DNA of 64,000 nt, from NCBI RefSeq assembly GCF_006517275.1, contig NZ_CP041191.1, positions 632,501 to 696,500 of the forward strand. Reading direction: 5' to 3'. This DNA comes from Labrenzia sp. PHM005 (GTDB lineage Bacteria > Pseudomonadota > Alphaproteobacteria > Rhizobiales > Stappiaceae). Positions 54,403 to 62,526 of the stretch are shown here, piece after piece. Made by a program: the position numbers and the translations under genes. Numbering within the stretch: position 1 is the first letter of the stretch; each line of letters begins with the position of its first letter. Below the pieces are notes generated by a model. That model searched no databases. It saw nothing but the letters and a program-made list of their open reading frames with translations, and was not told the DNA's origin.

Positions 54403-55983
54403 TCACGCCAGGTCGACGTAAAAAGCAACACCTTCATAATTGTAATGCCCGAGCGTGCTGATGATGTTGTCCCGTTCGGCCTCCGAAACGGTGAAAAAAT
54501 GGCTGCCGTTCTGTGTATTGAAGAACCGGAAAAGTGCAGTGCCGCCATTGCTGGCATCCGCCGAGGCATAATAGGCAATGCCTTCGTCTTGGAAGTTGCT
54601 CTGGTTCTGCCGGATGTCAGCTGCCTCAGCCGCATTGGCCGTATAAAAATGAACGCTGTTTGACGTGTTGAAAAAGCGGAACACCGCTGTGCCATTGGCT
54701 TCAGTCACGTTTGAATCAAACGCATTGCCTTCATAACTGAGGCCATCAAGCGTTTCGATCACAGTGTTGCGCTCGCTCAAGCTGGTCGTGAAAAAATGTG
54801 AGCCGGTTCCAGTGTTGTAGAACCGGTAAACCTGATAGGCGCTGCCATCGGCGTCCGTCGGCTCCACCACCGCTTGTTCGTTGGTGATGGTGGTTCCGTT
54901 GAAAGTCAGGTTCTCGACATTGGTCAGAAAATCCTTGCCGTCGCGGCTGGCGGACGTATCCGCGACGACGGTTTGGCCTTGGGACCCGGTAAAGACTGCA
55001 TAATCCGACCGAGCGCCGGTGAAAATCACCGTATCACTGCCACCACCGCCATCAATCGTGTTGTTGGCCGAATTGCCGGTAATTGTATCCGCCCCACTGC
55101 CGCCGGTGGCGTTTTCGATCACAACCCCATTGGCAATGGTAAAGCCGCCCTGAATGCCGGACACCCAGGAAACATAACCACCGGCGTTGGCGCCTGTCAG
55201 CGGCGCTGCATTCAAATTGATTGTCAGGCCGGTGGTGGCGGCGGCTCCAGAGATAGTGTCAGTTCCGCCGGTATCCCAGATCGCATCCCAGCCTGTGCCG
55301 ATCTGATTGACGGTTGCCAATGTGTAGGTGTTGTTTCCAGTTTGGGCTGCCTTGGCCCCATAAAGGTATTGCACGGCAGCAATATCAAACGCCATAGGCC
55401 CGATGTTGGTGCCGTAGTCCAGCGTTGTGCGCGGCTCACCCGTCCAGCCAACAGCATAGGACATGGTTGTCCAGATCTGCTGGTTGAGCGCGTTGTCGCC
55501 CGTGTCTTGATCGTCATTCAGCGTCACGCCTGGAAACGTGGTGCCACTGTGGGGATGATAGAGCCCAATAACATGGCCTATCTCATGCACCATGGTCTGA
55601 TATGTGTCACCGCCCGGATTGAAATAGGTCAGTGCATTGTTGAAGACGCTGTATTCAATGGTCGGCGGATTGACACCATCCGCCGGAGCCGTGGTCTGGC
55701 CCAGAACGAATTCCGAATTGGTCAGCGTCTGCAGGATATTGGCGTCGGAACGCACCGCCGTTTCTTCAAACGACACATTGGCAACCGCTTCCCATTCGGC
55801 AAACGCGGCTAGCGCGGCGGCCTTTTCCGCCGCCGACCAGGCGCGCTCGCCGGTATCGTCGAAAAAGACTTTAAGGGGTGCGGTCGCCGCCCATCGGACC
55901 GGATTGGGATTGGCAGGTTCGGTAATGAGCCCCGCAACATAAGCATTGGTCGGGATGGTAGAAACAACCACAAATTCCTGCAT
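54403..55983 (-). CDS. Secreted M10-family metalloprotease (serralysin-like) with C-terminal DUF5648-like repeats
   Basis: The 526-residue protein has a metzincin catalytic site: HEIGHVIGLYH at 133-143 (His133, Glu134, His137, His143) and a Met-turn TTMSYAVGW further on. A small RTX stretch of about three repeats (GGSGADTITGNSANNTIDGGGGSDTV) follows near 290-320. The last ~145 residues hold three DUF5648-like modules very like those of the CAP-domain protein, ending VAFYVDLA. It has no Sec signal. Serralysins leave through PrtD/PrtE/PrtF and fold with calcium outside. It is convergent with the exporter operon, separated by a terminator. The RTX part is shorter than in classic serralysins. No inhibitor gene is visible. 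Confidence 0.92.
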   Translation of the reverse strand: MQEFVVVSTIPTNAYVAGLITEPANPNPVRWAATAPLKVFFDDTGERAWSAAEKAAALAAFAEWEAVANVSFEETAVRSDANILQTLTNSEFVLGQTTAPADGVNPPTIEYSVFNNALTYFNPGGDTYQTMVHEIGHVIGLYHPHSGTTFPGVTLNDDQDTGDNALNQQIWTTMSYAVGWTGEPRTTLDYGTNIGPMAFDIAAVQYLYGAKAAQTGNNTYTLATVNQIGTGWDAIWDTGGTDTISGAAATTGLTINLNAAPLTGANAGGYVSWVSGIQGGFTIANGVVIENATGGSGADTITGNSANNTIDGGGGSDTVIFTGARSDYAVFTGSQGQTVVADTSASRDGKDFLTNVENLTFNGTTITNEQAVVEPTDADGSAYQVYRFYNTGTGSHFFTTSLSERNTVIETLDGLSYEGNAFDSNVTEANGTAVFRFFNTSNSVHFYTANAAEAADIRQNQSNFQDEGIAYYASADASNGGTALFRFFNTQNGSHFFTVSEAERDNIISTLGHYNYEGVAFYVDLA

Positions 55984-56188
55984 GAAAGCCCCCCAAATTC
56001 ACGCATGACCGCCAGCCCTAGAAATGTATTCGGCTGCGGTCAGATGACCGACAGTCTAAACCAACCTGACGGAAGGGGTCCATCAAAAGCAAGGCACAGA
56101 CGGTGCTTGGGAACTGTTCAGGGCAGGTTCATCCATTCAAACGCATGATAGGCATGGGCAAACACATCTGAAGCGAGCGCGAAGAAGG

Positions 56189-56608
56189 ATGCTAAACAAA
56201 GTTATAAAGATAACAGCTTTGGCCGGGTTTTGCGGATTGCTGGCAAGCGCGGCGCTGCTAGGCCCTCAGTTTCTCAATACGGCAGCCGCTATCACCTGTC
56301 CGCCGCACCGGGTGATGATTACCAATCGCTCGTCGAAAGAGATCAAGCTCATGGATATCCGCTGGCTCGATTCTGATGGAACCGCTTGGATTGTTGAGAA
56401 TTTGGACCCGCAGACCATTGGTCCTGGGGCGGATTGGCAAAAGACGATTTCTCTGACGGGCCTGTCAGCGCCGGAAACGTTTGTCAAAGCCCGCTATCAG
56501 ATCCTTGGTGGCGCCGGCCCAGAAGATGAATTCACCTCAGAACAGGCTGTCCCATCCTGCCTCTCAGACCGCCACAGCACCCTCAGGATCGTCAACAAAC
56601 GGCGGTAG
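56189..56608 (+). CDS. Small exported protein of unknown function
   Basis: The 139-residue protein starts MLNKVIKITALAGFCGLLASAALLGPQFLNTAAA, a signal peptide or N-terminal anchor. The mature part, about 105 residues, has a beta-rich look (RVMITNRSSKEIKLMDIRWLDSDGTAWIVENLDPQTIGPGADWQKTISL) and two cysteines that could form a disulfide (in ITCPPHR and in PSCLSDR). GAAGGATGC surrounds the start. It lies between the M10 protease and the repeat/terminator region with no operon partner. I do not recognise a family. Because the neighbours are secreted proteins, a periplasmic role is possible, but nothing more can be said. Confidence 0.7.
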   Translation: MLNKVIKITALAGFCGLLASAALLGPQFLNTAAAITCPPHRVMITNRSSKEIKLMDIRWLDSDGTAWIVENLDPQTIGPGADWQKTISLTGLSAPETFVKARYQILGGAGPEDEFTSEQAVPSCLSDRHSTLRIVNKRR

Positions 56609-56677
56609 GGTTTCAGTTAGAGCTTTTTCTCGCTAACAGGTTCGCTTCTAAGAAACGCAGCGCCGCGCTCTCTTCGG

Positions 56678-56715
56678 TTATCCCCGCCGAAAGGAATCGA
56701 TCTGGGCGGGGATCT
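56678..56715 (+). repeat. REP-like hairpin, unit 3
   Basis: TTATCCCCGCC then, after a 16-base loop, GGGCGGGGATCT; arms ATCCCCGCC (56680-56688) and GGCGGGGAT (56705-56713) are perfect complements. It shares the core of units 1 and 2 near 27.3 kb. Confidence 0.62.
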
Positions 56716-56778
56716 ATTCGCAAAGCCGCTTGCCGCAAGGTCTGAAACCTTATCACAAAGGCTCTGCGAACGAGTGGG

Positions 56779-56825
56779 GCTCTCCCCGATCAGGTGGGGG
56801 ACAGGCTCCTCAAGTCGGGGATGAC
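56779..56825 (-). repeat. REP-like hairpin, unit 4 (inverted relative to unit 3)
   Basis: On the minus strand it begins GTCATCCCCGACTTGAGG and ends TCGGGGAGAGCC; TCCCCGA and TCGGGGA pair around a 25-base loop. Its orientation opposes unit 3, the same head-to-head layout as units 1 and 2. Confidence 0.58.
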
Positions 56826-56850
56826 AGCCGAGTGCAGGTTCTGCAGCCCA

Positions 56851-56888
56851 AAAACAAAAAACCCCTCCGCATAGGAAGGGGCTTTTTC
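56851..56888 (-). terminator. Rho-independent terminator of the DUF6447 gene
   Basis: CCCCTCC (56862-56868) pairs with GGAAGGGG (56874-56881) with a one-base bulge; on the minus strand TTTTTTGTTTTT follows. There is also a TTTTT on the plus strand, so it may work in both directions. It lies 26 bases after the DUF6447 stop. Confidence 0.8.
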
Positions 56889-56914
56889 GTCACTTTTAAA
56901 AGACTTGAGAGAAC

Positions 56915-57115
56915 TCAGTCTTTCGGCAGCGCCGCAGCGAGGGCCTGGGCGTAGGCGTTGCGCGCGGTCTGATAAATCGCGATCTGCTGCTGCAGCTCGG
57001 CGATCTTGCGGTCGACCGTTGTCATGGACGACAGCTGATTCAGCGCGTCCTGCGACAGATCAGAGATCGCATATTCACGGCCATCGATAGTGATGTTGCC
57101 TTGGGCTTCAGTCAT
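56915..57115 (-). CDS. Small DUF6447-like protein
   Basis: The ATG at 57115 is preceded by AAGGAAG at 6 bases, giving 66 residues; the in-frame TTG before it is less likely. The protein has a beta-strand start (ITIDGREYAISDLSQDALNQLSSM) followed by a coiled helix (VDRKIAELQQQIAIYQTARNAYAQALAAALPKD), the pattern of DUF6447-type small proteins. It has no signal peptide, so it is cytoplasmic. It lies 202 bases downstream of the methyltransferase gene on the same strand, close to an S-layer-like secreted protein. A scaffold or helper role is possible, but there is no direct evidence. Confidence 0.68.
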   Translation of the reverse strand: MTEAQGNITIDGREYAISDLSQDALNQLSSMTTVDRKIAELQQQIAIYQTARNAYAQALAAALPKD

Positions 57116-57317
57116 CAATTACTTCCTTAGTTTAGGACAAGGTTGAACCGGTCTGACGGAGTTCAAATGAAGAGATTGCTTAAGGTACTATATCAGCAAA
57201 ATCAAATTGATTTACGCATCAGTTTTTTAAAGTTGCGCTTGAGGCGCATCAACCGATAACGCGGCGTACTATCTCGCCTTTTAGCATTTTGTTGTAACCC
57301 TATTTCACTTATCAACG

Positions 57318-58865
57318 TCATATTACTTGAAGCGTAGAGAGTACAGGGAGTGTCTTCTCCTCAAATTCTTTGGCTTGTCTGTTTAATTCAGTGAGATTAT
57401 CGTCTGGATTTTCTAGCGTTTTTCCTTCCAGTTTTAATTTGTGGCCCTGTGAGTCCAACTTCTCCCAAGTGGAGGCCGCCCAATCAGAAGGCGTTTTCAT
57501 TCCTTTGATGCGCGCGTTAAGAAATAACTGCTCGATACGATTCACTGCCACGCCACTGCCGGTCACTGGCGACGCCAGGAAGGAAATGTCAGTCCCCCCT
57601 TCCGAACGATCAATGAGTGTCCGATTCATCAATTTCGCACTTTCTCGACGTTTTTTTTCATTTTTCGTAGTCAAACAAGGCTGGAGATCGCCAGCACCGA
57701 CAAGAACGGCGAGCGCCTGCTGGAGTTTTTGCCACCCAAATTCTTCAATTTGTTTATTTTTCAGGATCTCTCTAATGGTCGCCGGACCATTGGAAAATCC
57801 ATCCAAAATAGGATCGTAGACGTCCTTGTTCAGAGTTACCTCGCCCAATCGACTATTGGAGGTAAGTGGCACGTCCTCTCGGCGCTTAACCAGTGTGAAT
57901 CGATGGTCGAGCCAAGCTGCACGACTGTCCGCAAGATTGAATTTTTCACCGCCTTTGACAAAAATATCCCGACGGAATTGCTGATTAACAATGTAGTCAC
58001 GAAGACTTTGTCGACGTAGGGGATCGGGTTCAGACGCCAAAAACTTCTGCTGCTCGCCGGTCAAATTCACCATGTCCACTTGGTCGAGCACATGTGCAGA
58101 AGCCAGAAATGATAGCTTTGCCCCAGCCAATTCGTCGGCAACTTGCGAAAAATAAAACGGTGTCCAATCCTTATTAAAATACTCATGTGCCAGATAGTTG
58201 CGTGGCATAGGAGCCATTTTTTTCAATCGTTCGATCACTAGATCATTTTTTGAAAAATAGTCGGTGCCAACTGAGTTGAAGTCTTGGGCATAAGACAAAG
58301 CCTTGTCTATGCGGGTCGTTATAGGTCCTGTTGACTTGGTCGCATGGTCTACAAGCAGCTGCCGCAATGGCATACTGACAGCCCACCCAGGAAGGGTGTT
58401 GTAGCTGATATAGACTAGGCCGCCAGGTTTCAGTTTTTTCTGAAGAAAGCGAACTATGTGAGCTCGGTTTTCGGCACTGATCCAGCTGTAAATTCCATGC
58501 AATGAAATAATGTCAAAACTTCTGGGAAGGCTAGGTTCATGCTCAAACTCGTCAAAAGCAGCATCATAAAAATGTAAATTCGACAATCCAGCATCCTCAG
58601 CAAGTCTAGAAGCGCTGGTAATCTGTCCGGGATTAAAATCCGTCGCGTAAAACGAAATATGTGGATTGGCTGCTGCAAGGATATTCATTGACACCCCCTG
58701 GCCACAGCCGAGTTCGCAGTAATTCAACGCCCTTTCAGGTGAAGGCGTTCGAAATCCCTGTGTCAACGATGCAAATGAAAGATGTGCTGGCGCCAGCTCT
58801 CGGTAGAAACCGTGATTGTATTCAATATCGGCTACATAGCCGTCACTCCAATCCTGCACATTCAC
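57318..58865 (-). CDS. SAM methyltransferase with methyltransferase-regulatory domain (protein methyltransferase candidate)
   Basis: The 515-residue protein begins with a class I methyltransferase (about 1-200): YCELGCGQGVSMNILAAANPHISFYATDFNPGQI and SFDIISLHGIYSWIS, followed by LKPGGLVYISYNTLPGW. The middle (about 210-300) with YLAHEYFNKDWTPFYFSQVADELAGAKLSFLASA is the methyltransferase-regulatory domain (PF10119 type). From memory, the Rickettsia lysine methyltransferases that modify the outer-membrane protein OmpB share this layout. The gene is clearly richer in A and T than its surroundings, which suggests a separate origin. It lies downstream of the S-layer-like gene, beyond a terminator, and before the DUF6447 gene. 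Its substrate may be the adjacent surface protein, but this is inference. Confidence 0.86.
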   Translation of the reverse strand: MNVQDWSDGYVADIEYNHGFYRELAPAHLSFASLTQGFRTPSPERALNYCELGCGQGVSMNILAAANPHISFYATDFNPGQITSASRLAEDAGLSNLHFYDAAFDEFEHEPSLPRSFDIISLHGIYSWISAENRAHIVRFLQKKLKPGGLVYISYNTLPGWAVSMPLRQLLVDHATKSTGPITTRIDKALSYAQDFNSVGTDYFSKNDLVIERLKKMAPMPRNYLAHEYFNKDWTPFYFSQVADELAGAKLSFLASAHVLDQVDMVNLTGEQQKFLASEPDPLRRQSLRDYIVNQQFRRDIFVKGGEKFNLADSRAAWLDHRFTLVKRREDVPLTSNSRLGEVTLNKDVYDPILDGFSNGPATIREILKNKQIEEFGWQKLQQALAVLVGAGDLQPCLTTKNEKKRRESAKLMNRTLIDRSEGGTDISFLASPVTGSGVAVNRIEQLFLNARIKGMKTPSDWAASTWEKLDSQGHKLKLEGKTLENPDDNLTELNRQAKEFEEKTLPVLSTLQVI

Positions 58866-58948
58866 CTCCAGTTACAAACTCACAAGTCCTTGCTTAACAG
58901 AGAGATTTGCAGACGCAAGCCACAAGCGCTTGGAATGGCCCAAAACAA

Positions 58949-58978
58949 CAAAAAAAGCCAGCCCCGTGGGGCTGGCTC
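58949..58978 (-). terminator. Rho-independent terminator of the S-layer-like gene
   Basis: AGCCAGCCCC (58956-58965) and GGGGCTGGCT (58968-58977) form a perfect 10-base stem with a very short loop; on the minus strand a run of T follows (TTTTTTGTTG). It lies 40 bases after the stop of the secreted-protein gene and before the methyltransferase gene. Confidence 0.92.
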
Positions 58979-59017
58979 ATTCGGTTCCGAACGTAGTGTC
59001 CGAAAACTATTTTCTGC

Positions 59018-61519
59018 TTATGCGAATACGAAGTCCGAAGCAGTGATGGTGCCGGTGACACCGGTAACATTGATGAGGAAGTCATCAGTGTTGGATACAG
59101 CACCAGTCGCATCGTTGATGTAGAGGTACGTACCGGCAGCTGCACCGCCAGATACGGTAACCAAGACACCATTCAGGGCGCCGCCATCAACAGATGCACC
59201 GATAGCAGTGATACCTGCGTAGACGTCTGTCAGGTTTGCGGCAGTAGCAATGGTTTGAGCTGTTTGAAGCGTGATGCCGGTATTCGCACCGCCAGTGTCA
59301 ACCATTCCGATCTTATCGGTACCAGCAACAAAGTCGGTGATGGATACGATGCCACCAACATCCGAAGAAGTTGCGAGCATAGCCGCAAAGTTAGCACCAG
59401 AGAACTTCACGGTGTCAGCGCCATCGCCGATGGTGATCGTGTCGTTAGAGTTGTTTACGTCAACTGTTACAACGTCGTTACCACCTGCAGTGCTGATGGT
59501 GTCTTTGCCAGCTGCGCCGTTGACGATATCAACACCAGCACCACCAGTGATGATATCAACCGCGGTACCACCGGTGATGGTGTTTTTGGCAGTGGACGAA
59601 CCAGTGATCGACTGACCAGATGTATTCTGGTCCATTGTGATGGTGATTTCGTTAGTAGCTGCAGACGCATCAATAGATACTTCCGTACCAATGTCAGCTG
59701 CATCTGTAAGAGTAAACTTACTATCGCCTGTAATCGTAACTGTTGAGAGACGATCGTTGGCGCCTGCAAGTTCGAACGTGTTGGTATTGGTACCAGCACC
59801 TGAACTGTTGATCTGCAGATTTTCCAAGCCAAGCGAGGTGAAGCCAGCAACGGTTACAGCAGTATCGGCCGTAGTGTGATCCAGCGACAACTTCAAAGTA
59901 TCTGTTGTACCCGGGTTGGTTGCGTTTTTCACACCAACATTTAGACCAGTTGTTTGAACGCCTGTTACAGCGACGTCGGCAGCAGCTGTGCTGCTAAGGT
60001 TTGTTACAACCGCTGACGTTGCAGTATCGATGATCAAACCAGTCAGGCCAGTCAGAGCTTCAAAGTCGAAAGTTTCGGTAGCACCGGATGCCACTTTCAG
60101 GATTTCGAAGTTGGAGATGTTAGCCTTAGCGCCAGCTGTGAAGATCGTAGCAGTCGAGTCGCTGATAGACAGGATATCGCCTGTACCGTCACCACCATCA
60201 ACTTTTGCAGAACCGTCATAAACAAGAGCGCCAATGCCGATTTCGTCGTTGCCAGAACCGCCAGTGATAGCAGTTGTTTTGGCGCCGGAAGTAACCTTGA
60301 GTGCGCCCGAGCTGGAAGCAGTCACGGAAGTAACTGTAGCAGCAAGAGCTGTACCTAGGTCGAAGTTGGCAGTGCCGGTACCGGAATGGGTAACGGTTTC
60401 CAGAGCAGCAGCGTTAGTGAGATCACCAAAAGTAACATCATTCGAGCCAGAAGTTGTCAGCGTCTTAAGTGCCGCCGCTGCGTTCCAGTCCACAATGTTG
60501 ACGCTACCACCAGTTGCAGCAAAAGAAGCTGTTGTAACTTCATTTGTGTTAAGCTGTTCCAGTGTACTGTTGCCACTAGAAGTCACGTTCAACGTGGTCA
60601 CTGCTGTGGAAGCGGCTGTAACACCAAAGTCAACATCATCATTGGCAGCAGCGCCGTTGACGTTGTTCAGCATCAGGTTAACAGTTGTGATTGCACCGGT
60701 ATCGACGAGGAGGTCGTCTCGGGAACCGTTCATGGACAGGCTAGTTACGCTGGTGCCAACGTTGTCAAGCTCAACTTCTTCAGTGTTGTTCAGCGACTCG
60801 AAAGACGTCACAGAGCTGAAGTTACCGAGATCGATGGCGCCATTACCACCAGTGTCAAGTGCAACAGTATTGCGAACCTGAAGGGTCTCAATGTTTGTTA
60901 CAGTCGCACCAGGAACCGTACCGCCGGTGTCAATGATCAGGCTCAGCGTGTCGTTGCCTGCGCCACCGTCGATTGTGTCTGGAAGCGTGAATGTATCGGT
61001 AGTGCCGTTAACACCATTGAAGACATCATCGCCAGAAGTACCGGTCAGGTTGTCGATGTCAGTCGTCAACGTAAAGGTAGAACCTGAGTTCGGGATCGAT
61101 ACGTCCGGAGCACCAGAGCGGCCTTCAAACTGACCATGGATGACGAAGTGCTGGTAAAGAGCTGCATCAGAGGTAATGCCAGCAGCAGCCAGATCCGGGT
61201 TTGCAGCAGCATAGTCAGCAGCGACAAAAGAAGATGTCGGGAACGTGCTGTACGGCTGGCGCATTTCCAATGAACCAGAAGCCAGGAAGTGGTCAAACGG
61301 GTTGACGCCGGCAGCGGCAACATCCGGGTAAGTCGACAGGTAGTAGCTGGTGCTGAAGGACGCAGACGGGTCAGACCCTTCAAAACGGCCGAAGGTGTTG
61401 TAGTGCTGCTGCGCAAATTCAGCCCAGGTCAGGCCGGTGGAGCCAGCGGTCGCGATGAACGCGTTGTATACGTCCGGGCGCTGCGACTGGTAAAAGGTTG
61501 CGTCAAATGAAAGAGACAT
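59018..61519 (-). CDS. Large S-layer-like secreted protein with N-terminal PDV repeats and RTX-type C-terminus
   Basis: The ATG 61519 (833 residues) is preferred: AGGAG lies 8 bases before it but too close to the ATG at 61525. The first ~135 residues have three copies of a PDV repeat (FYQSQRPDVYNAF, YYLSTYPDVAAAGVNPFDHF, DYAAANPDLAAAG...YQHFVIHGQFEGR). Then follow about 550 residues of Thr/Ser/Ala/Val-rich beta repeats. An RTX-like segment (TGGTAVDIITGGAGVDIVNGAAGKD) appears near 680-720. It ends TASDFVFA, an acidic-hydrophobic tail typical of type I export. There are only about 13 lysines and few arginines. Size, composition, codon bias and its own strong terminator suggest an abundant surface-layer protein. 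Exporter could be the PrtD/PrtE pair. Confidence 0.8.
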   Translation of the reverse strand: MSLSFDATFYQSQRPDVYNAFIATAGSTGLTWAEFAQQHYNTFGRFEGSDPSASFSTSYYLSTYPDVAAAGVNPFDHFLASGSLEMRQPYSTFPTSSFVAADYAAANPDLAAAGITSDAALYQHFVIHGQFEGRSGAPDVSIPNSGSTFTLTTDIDNLTGTSGDDVFNGVNGTTDTFTLPDTIDGGAGNDTLSLIIDTGGTVPGATVTNIETLQVRNTVALDTGGNGAIDLGNFSSVTSFESLNNTEEVELDNVGTSVTSLSMNGSRDDLLVDTGAITTVNLMLNNVNGAAANDDVDFGVTAASTAVTTLNVTSSGNSTLEQLNTNEVTTASFAATGGSVNIVDWNAAAALKTLTTSGSNDVTFGDLTNAAALETVTHSGTGTANFDLGTALAATVTSVTASSSGALKVTSGAKTTAITGGSGNDEIGIGALVYDGSAKVDGGDGTGDILSISDSTATIFTAGAKANISNFEILKVASGATETFDFEALTGLTGLIIDTATSAVVTNLSSTAAADVAVTGVQTTGLNVGVKNATNPGTTDTLKLSLDHTTADTAVTVAGFTSLGLENLQINSSGAGTNTNTFELAGANDRLSTVTITGDSKFTLTDAADIGTEVSIDASAATNEITITMDQNTSGQSITGSSTAKNTITGGTAVDIITGGAGVDIVNGAAGKDTISTAGGNDVVTVDVNNSNDTITIGDGADTVKFSGANFAAMLATSSDVGGIVSITDFVAGTDKIGMVDTGGANTGITLQTAQTIATAANLTDVYAGITAIGASVDGGALNGVLVTVSGGAAAGTYLYINDATGAVSNTDDFLINVTGVTGTITASDFVFA

Positions 61520-62021
61520 GCTCATTTCTCCTAAGATCTTATTTCTTGTGACGTCACGTCTGGTACGCCGGGTGATCAATCCCGACCACCGCATCTCACC
61601 GCCCAGCCAAAAACAGACTGTTCAGTGATTACTGTACAGCTAACACTGTACCGCGCGTCTGACAAGCACTTTCTTGAAGGGAAGTCAAATTTTTTCGAAG
61701 TTTTTTAGCAGTCAATTGAATGACTTAGCGTTATTTTTGGGCGCGTGGCAATTATGACGCAAAAACACCTCATCCAGACAGGAACCGAAGCCCAATTCAC
61801 CGTCTGCTTAAATATTCACACCTGAAACTCTACTGTAAAAAATACCAATCGCAGGAGAATCTCATCCTACTTAAAATTTTAGCATTTTCTTGAGAGGCAT
61901 GGAAGGTTTTTCAAGGGCCTTAATGACAGTGTGATTTCTTGTTCCGCTACAAATACGGATCAACCCCTAACAGGCATTTTTGAGATTCGCAACCCCGGAT
62001 GGAATTTCGAATCTCCGCTGA
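61520..62021. other. Upstream region of the S-layer-like gene, no gene recognised
   Basis: About 500 bases, AT-rich from 61660 onward, separate the secreted-protein gene and the XRE regulator gene end. It should hold the secreted gene's promoter and perhaps a long leader. A pair of direct repeats (61631-61653) and a TGACGTCA octamer near 61550 are visible. Confidence 0.5.
61631..61653. promoter_or_regulatory. Tandem 9-base direct repeats upstream of the S-layer-like gene
   Basis: ACTGTACAG (61631-61639) and ACTGTACCG (61645-61653) are spaced 14 bases start to start, 112-134 bases before the ATG. They may be a regulator binding site; nothing else supports the call. Confidence 0.3.
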
Positions 62022-62336
62022 TTACTCAGTGCCAGATTTCTGGTTAAAAATTAGTTCATAGGTGGTCGGCTCGTAAAACTCGAGCATCTTGATGGCAAAG
62101 TCCCGCTTATCGACACCAAGGGCGCCGGCATAGATCTCATAGCGGTCCGCCGGCAACCGGCCCTTGCCGCTCTCGATCTGGGAAATGAAGGTGTAATAGA
62201 GCGCGCCCATCTTGGTGGCCAAGTCCCGCTGGGAAAGGCCTGCTTCTTCGCGCGCCGCCTTGAGCCAGCTCCCGGCCTGAAGACGCAAATCCTGGCGTTT
62301 ATCGTCGTTTGTTTTCGCACTGGATTGAAACTGCAT
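62022..62336 (-). CDS. XRE-family HTH regulator
   Basis: The 104-residue protein carries one helix-turn-helix of XRE type: SWLKAAREEAGLSQRDLATKMGALYYTFISQIESGKGRLPADRYEIYAGALGV, covering about residues 23-75. Such regulators bind operators as dimers. AAGGTGG lies about 11 bases before the ATG. It is divergent from the large protein beginning at 62527 and downstream of the AT-rich leader of the S-layer-like gene, so it could regulate either; which one is unknown. Confidence 0.86.
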   Translation of the reverse strand: MQFQSSAKTNDDKRQDLRLQAGSWLKAAREEAGLSQRDLATKMGALYYTFISQIESGKGRLPADRYEIYAGALGVDKRDFAIKMLEFYEPTTYELIFNQKSGTE

Positions 62337-62526
62337 TTTTTATCGCCACCTTGAGGGGAACCTGCCACACATAAATTTTGTACAGGAAATAGTGTGCAAA
62401 ATCCAGTGCGAATGTGATATTTATGTCGTGGTTGGCAGATTCCGGGGGTTGCGGCCTGCATTTTGGCTGGACGCAAACACCTTGAAACCATAGTGTGCCG
62501 CCGAACGCATATATAGAGAGACGCAT

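Larger units (their letters stand above)
56609..56914. other. Intergenic region with repeat hairpins and a terminator, no gene
   Basis: Between the small exported protein and the DUF6447 gene there are two inverted REP-like units and a terminator (listed separately). Open frames here coincide with the repeats and show no family features. Confidence 0.5.
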
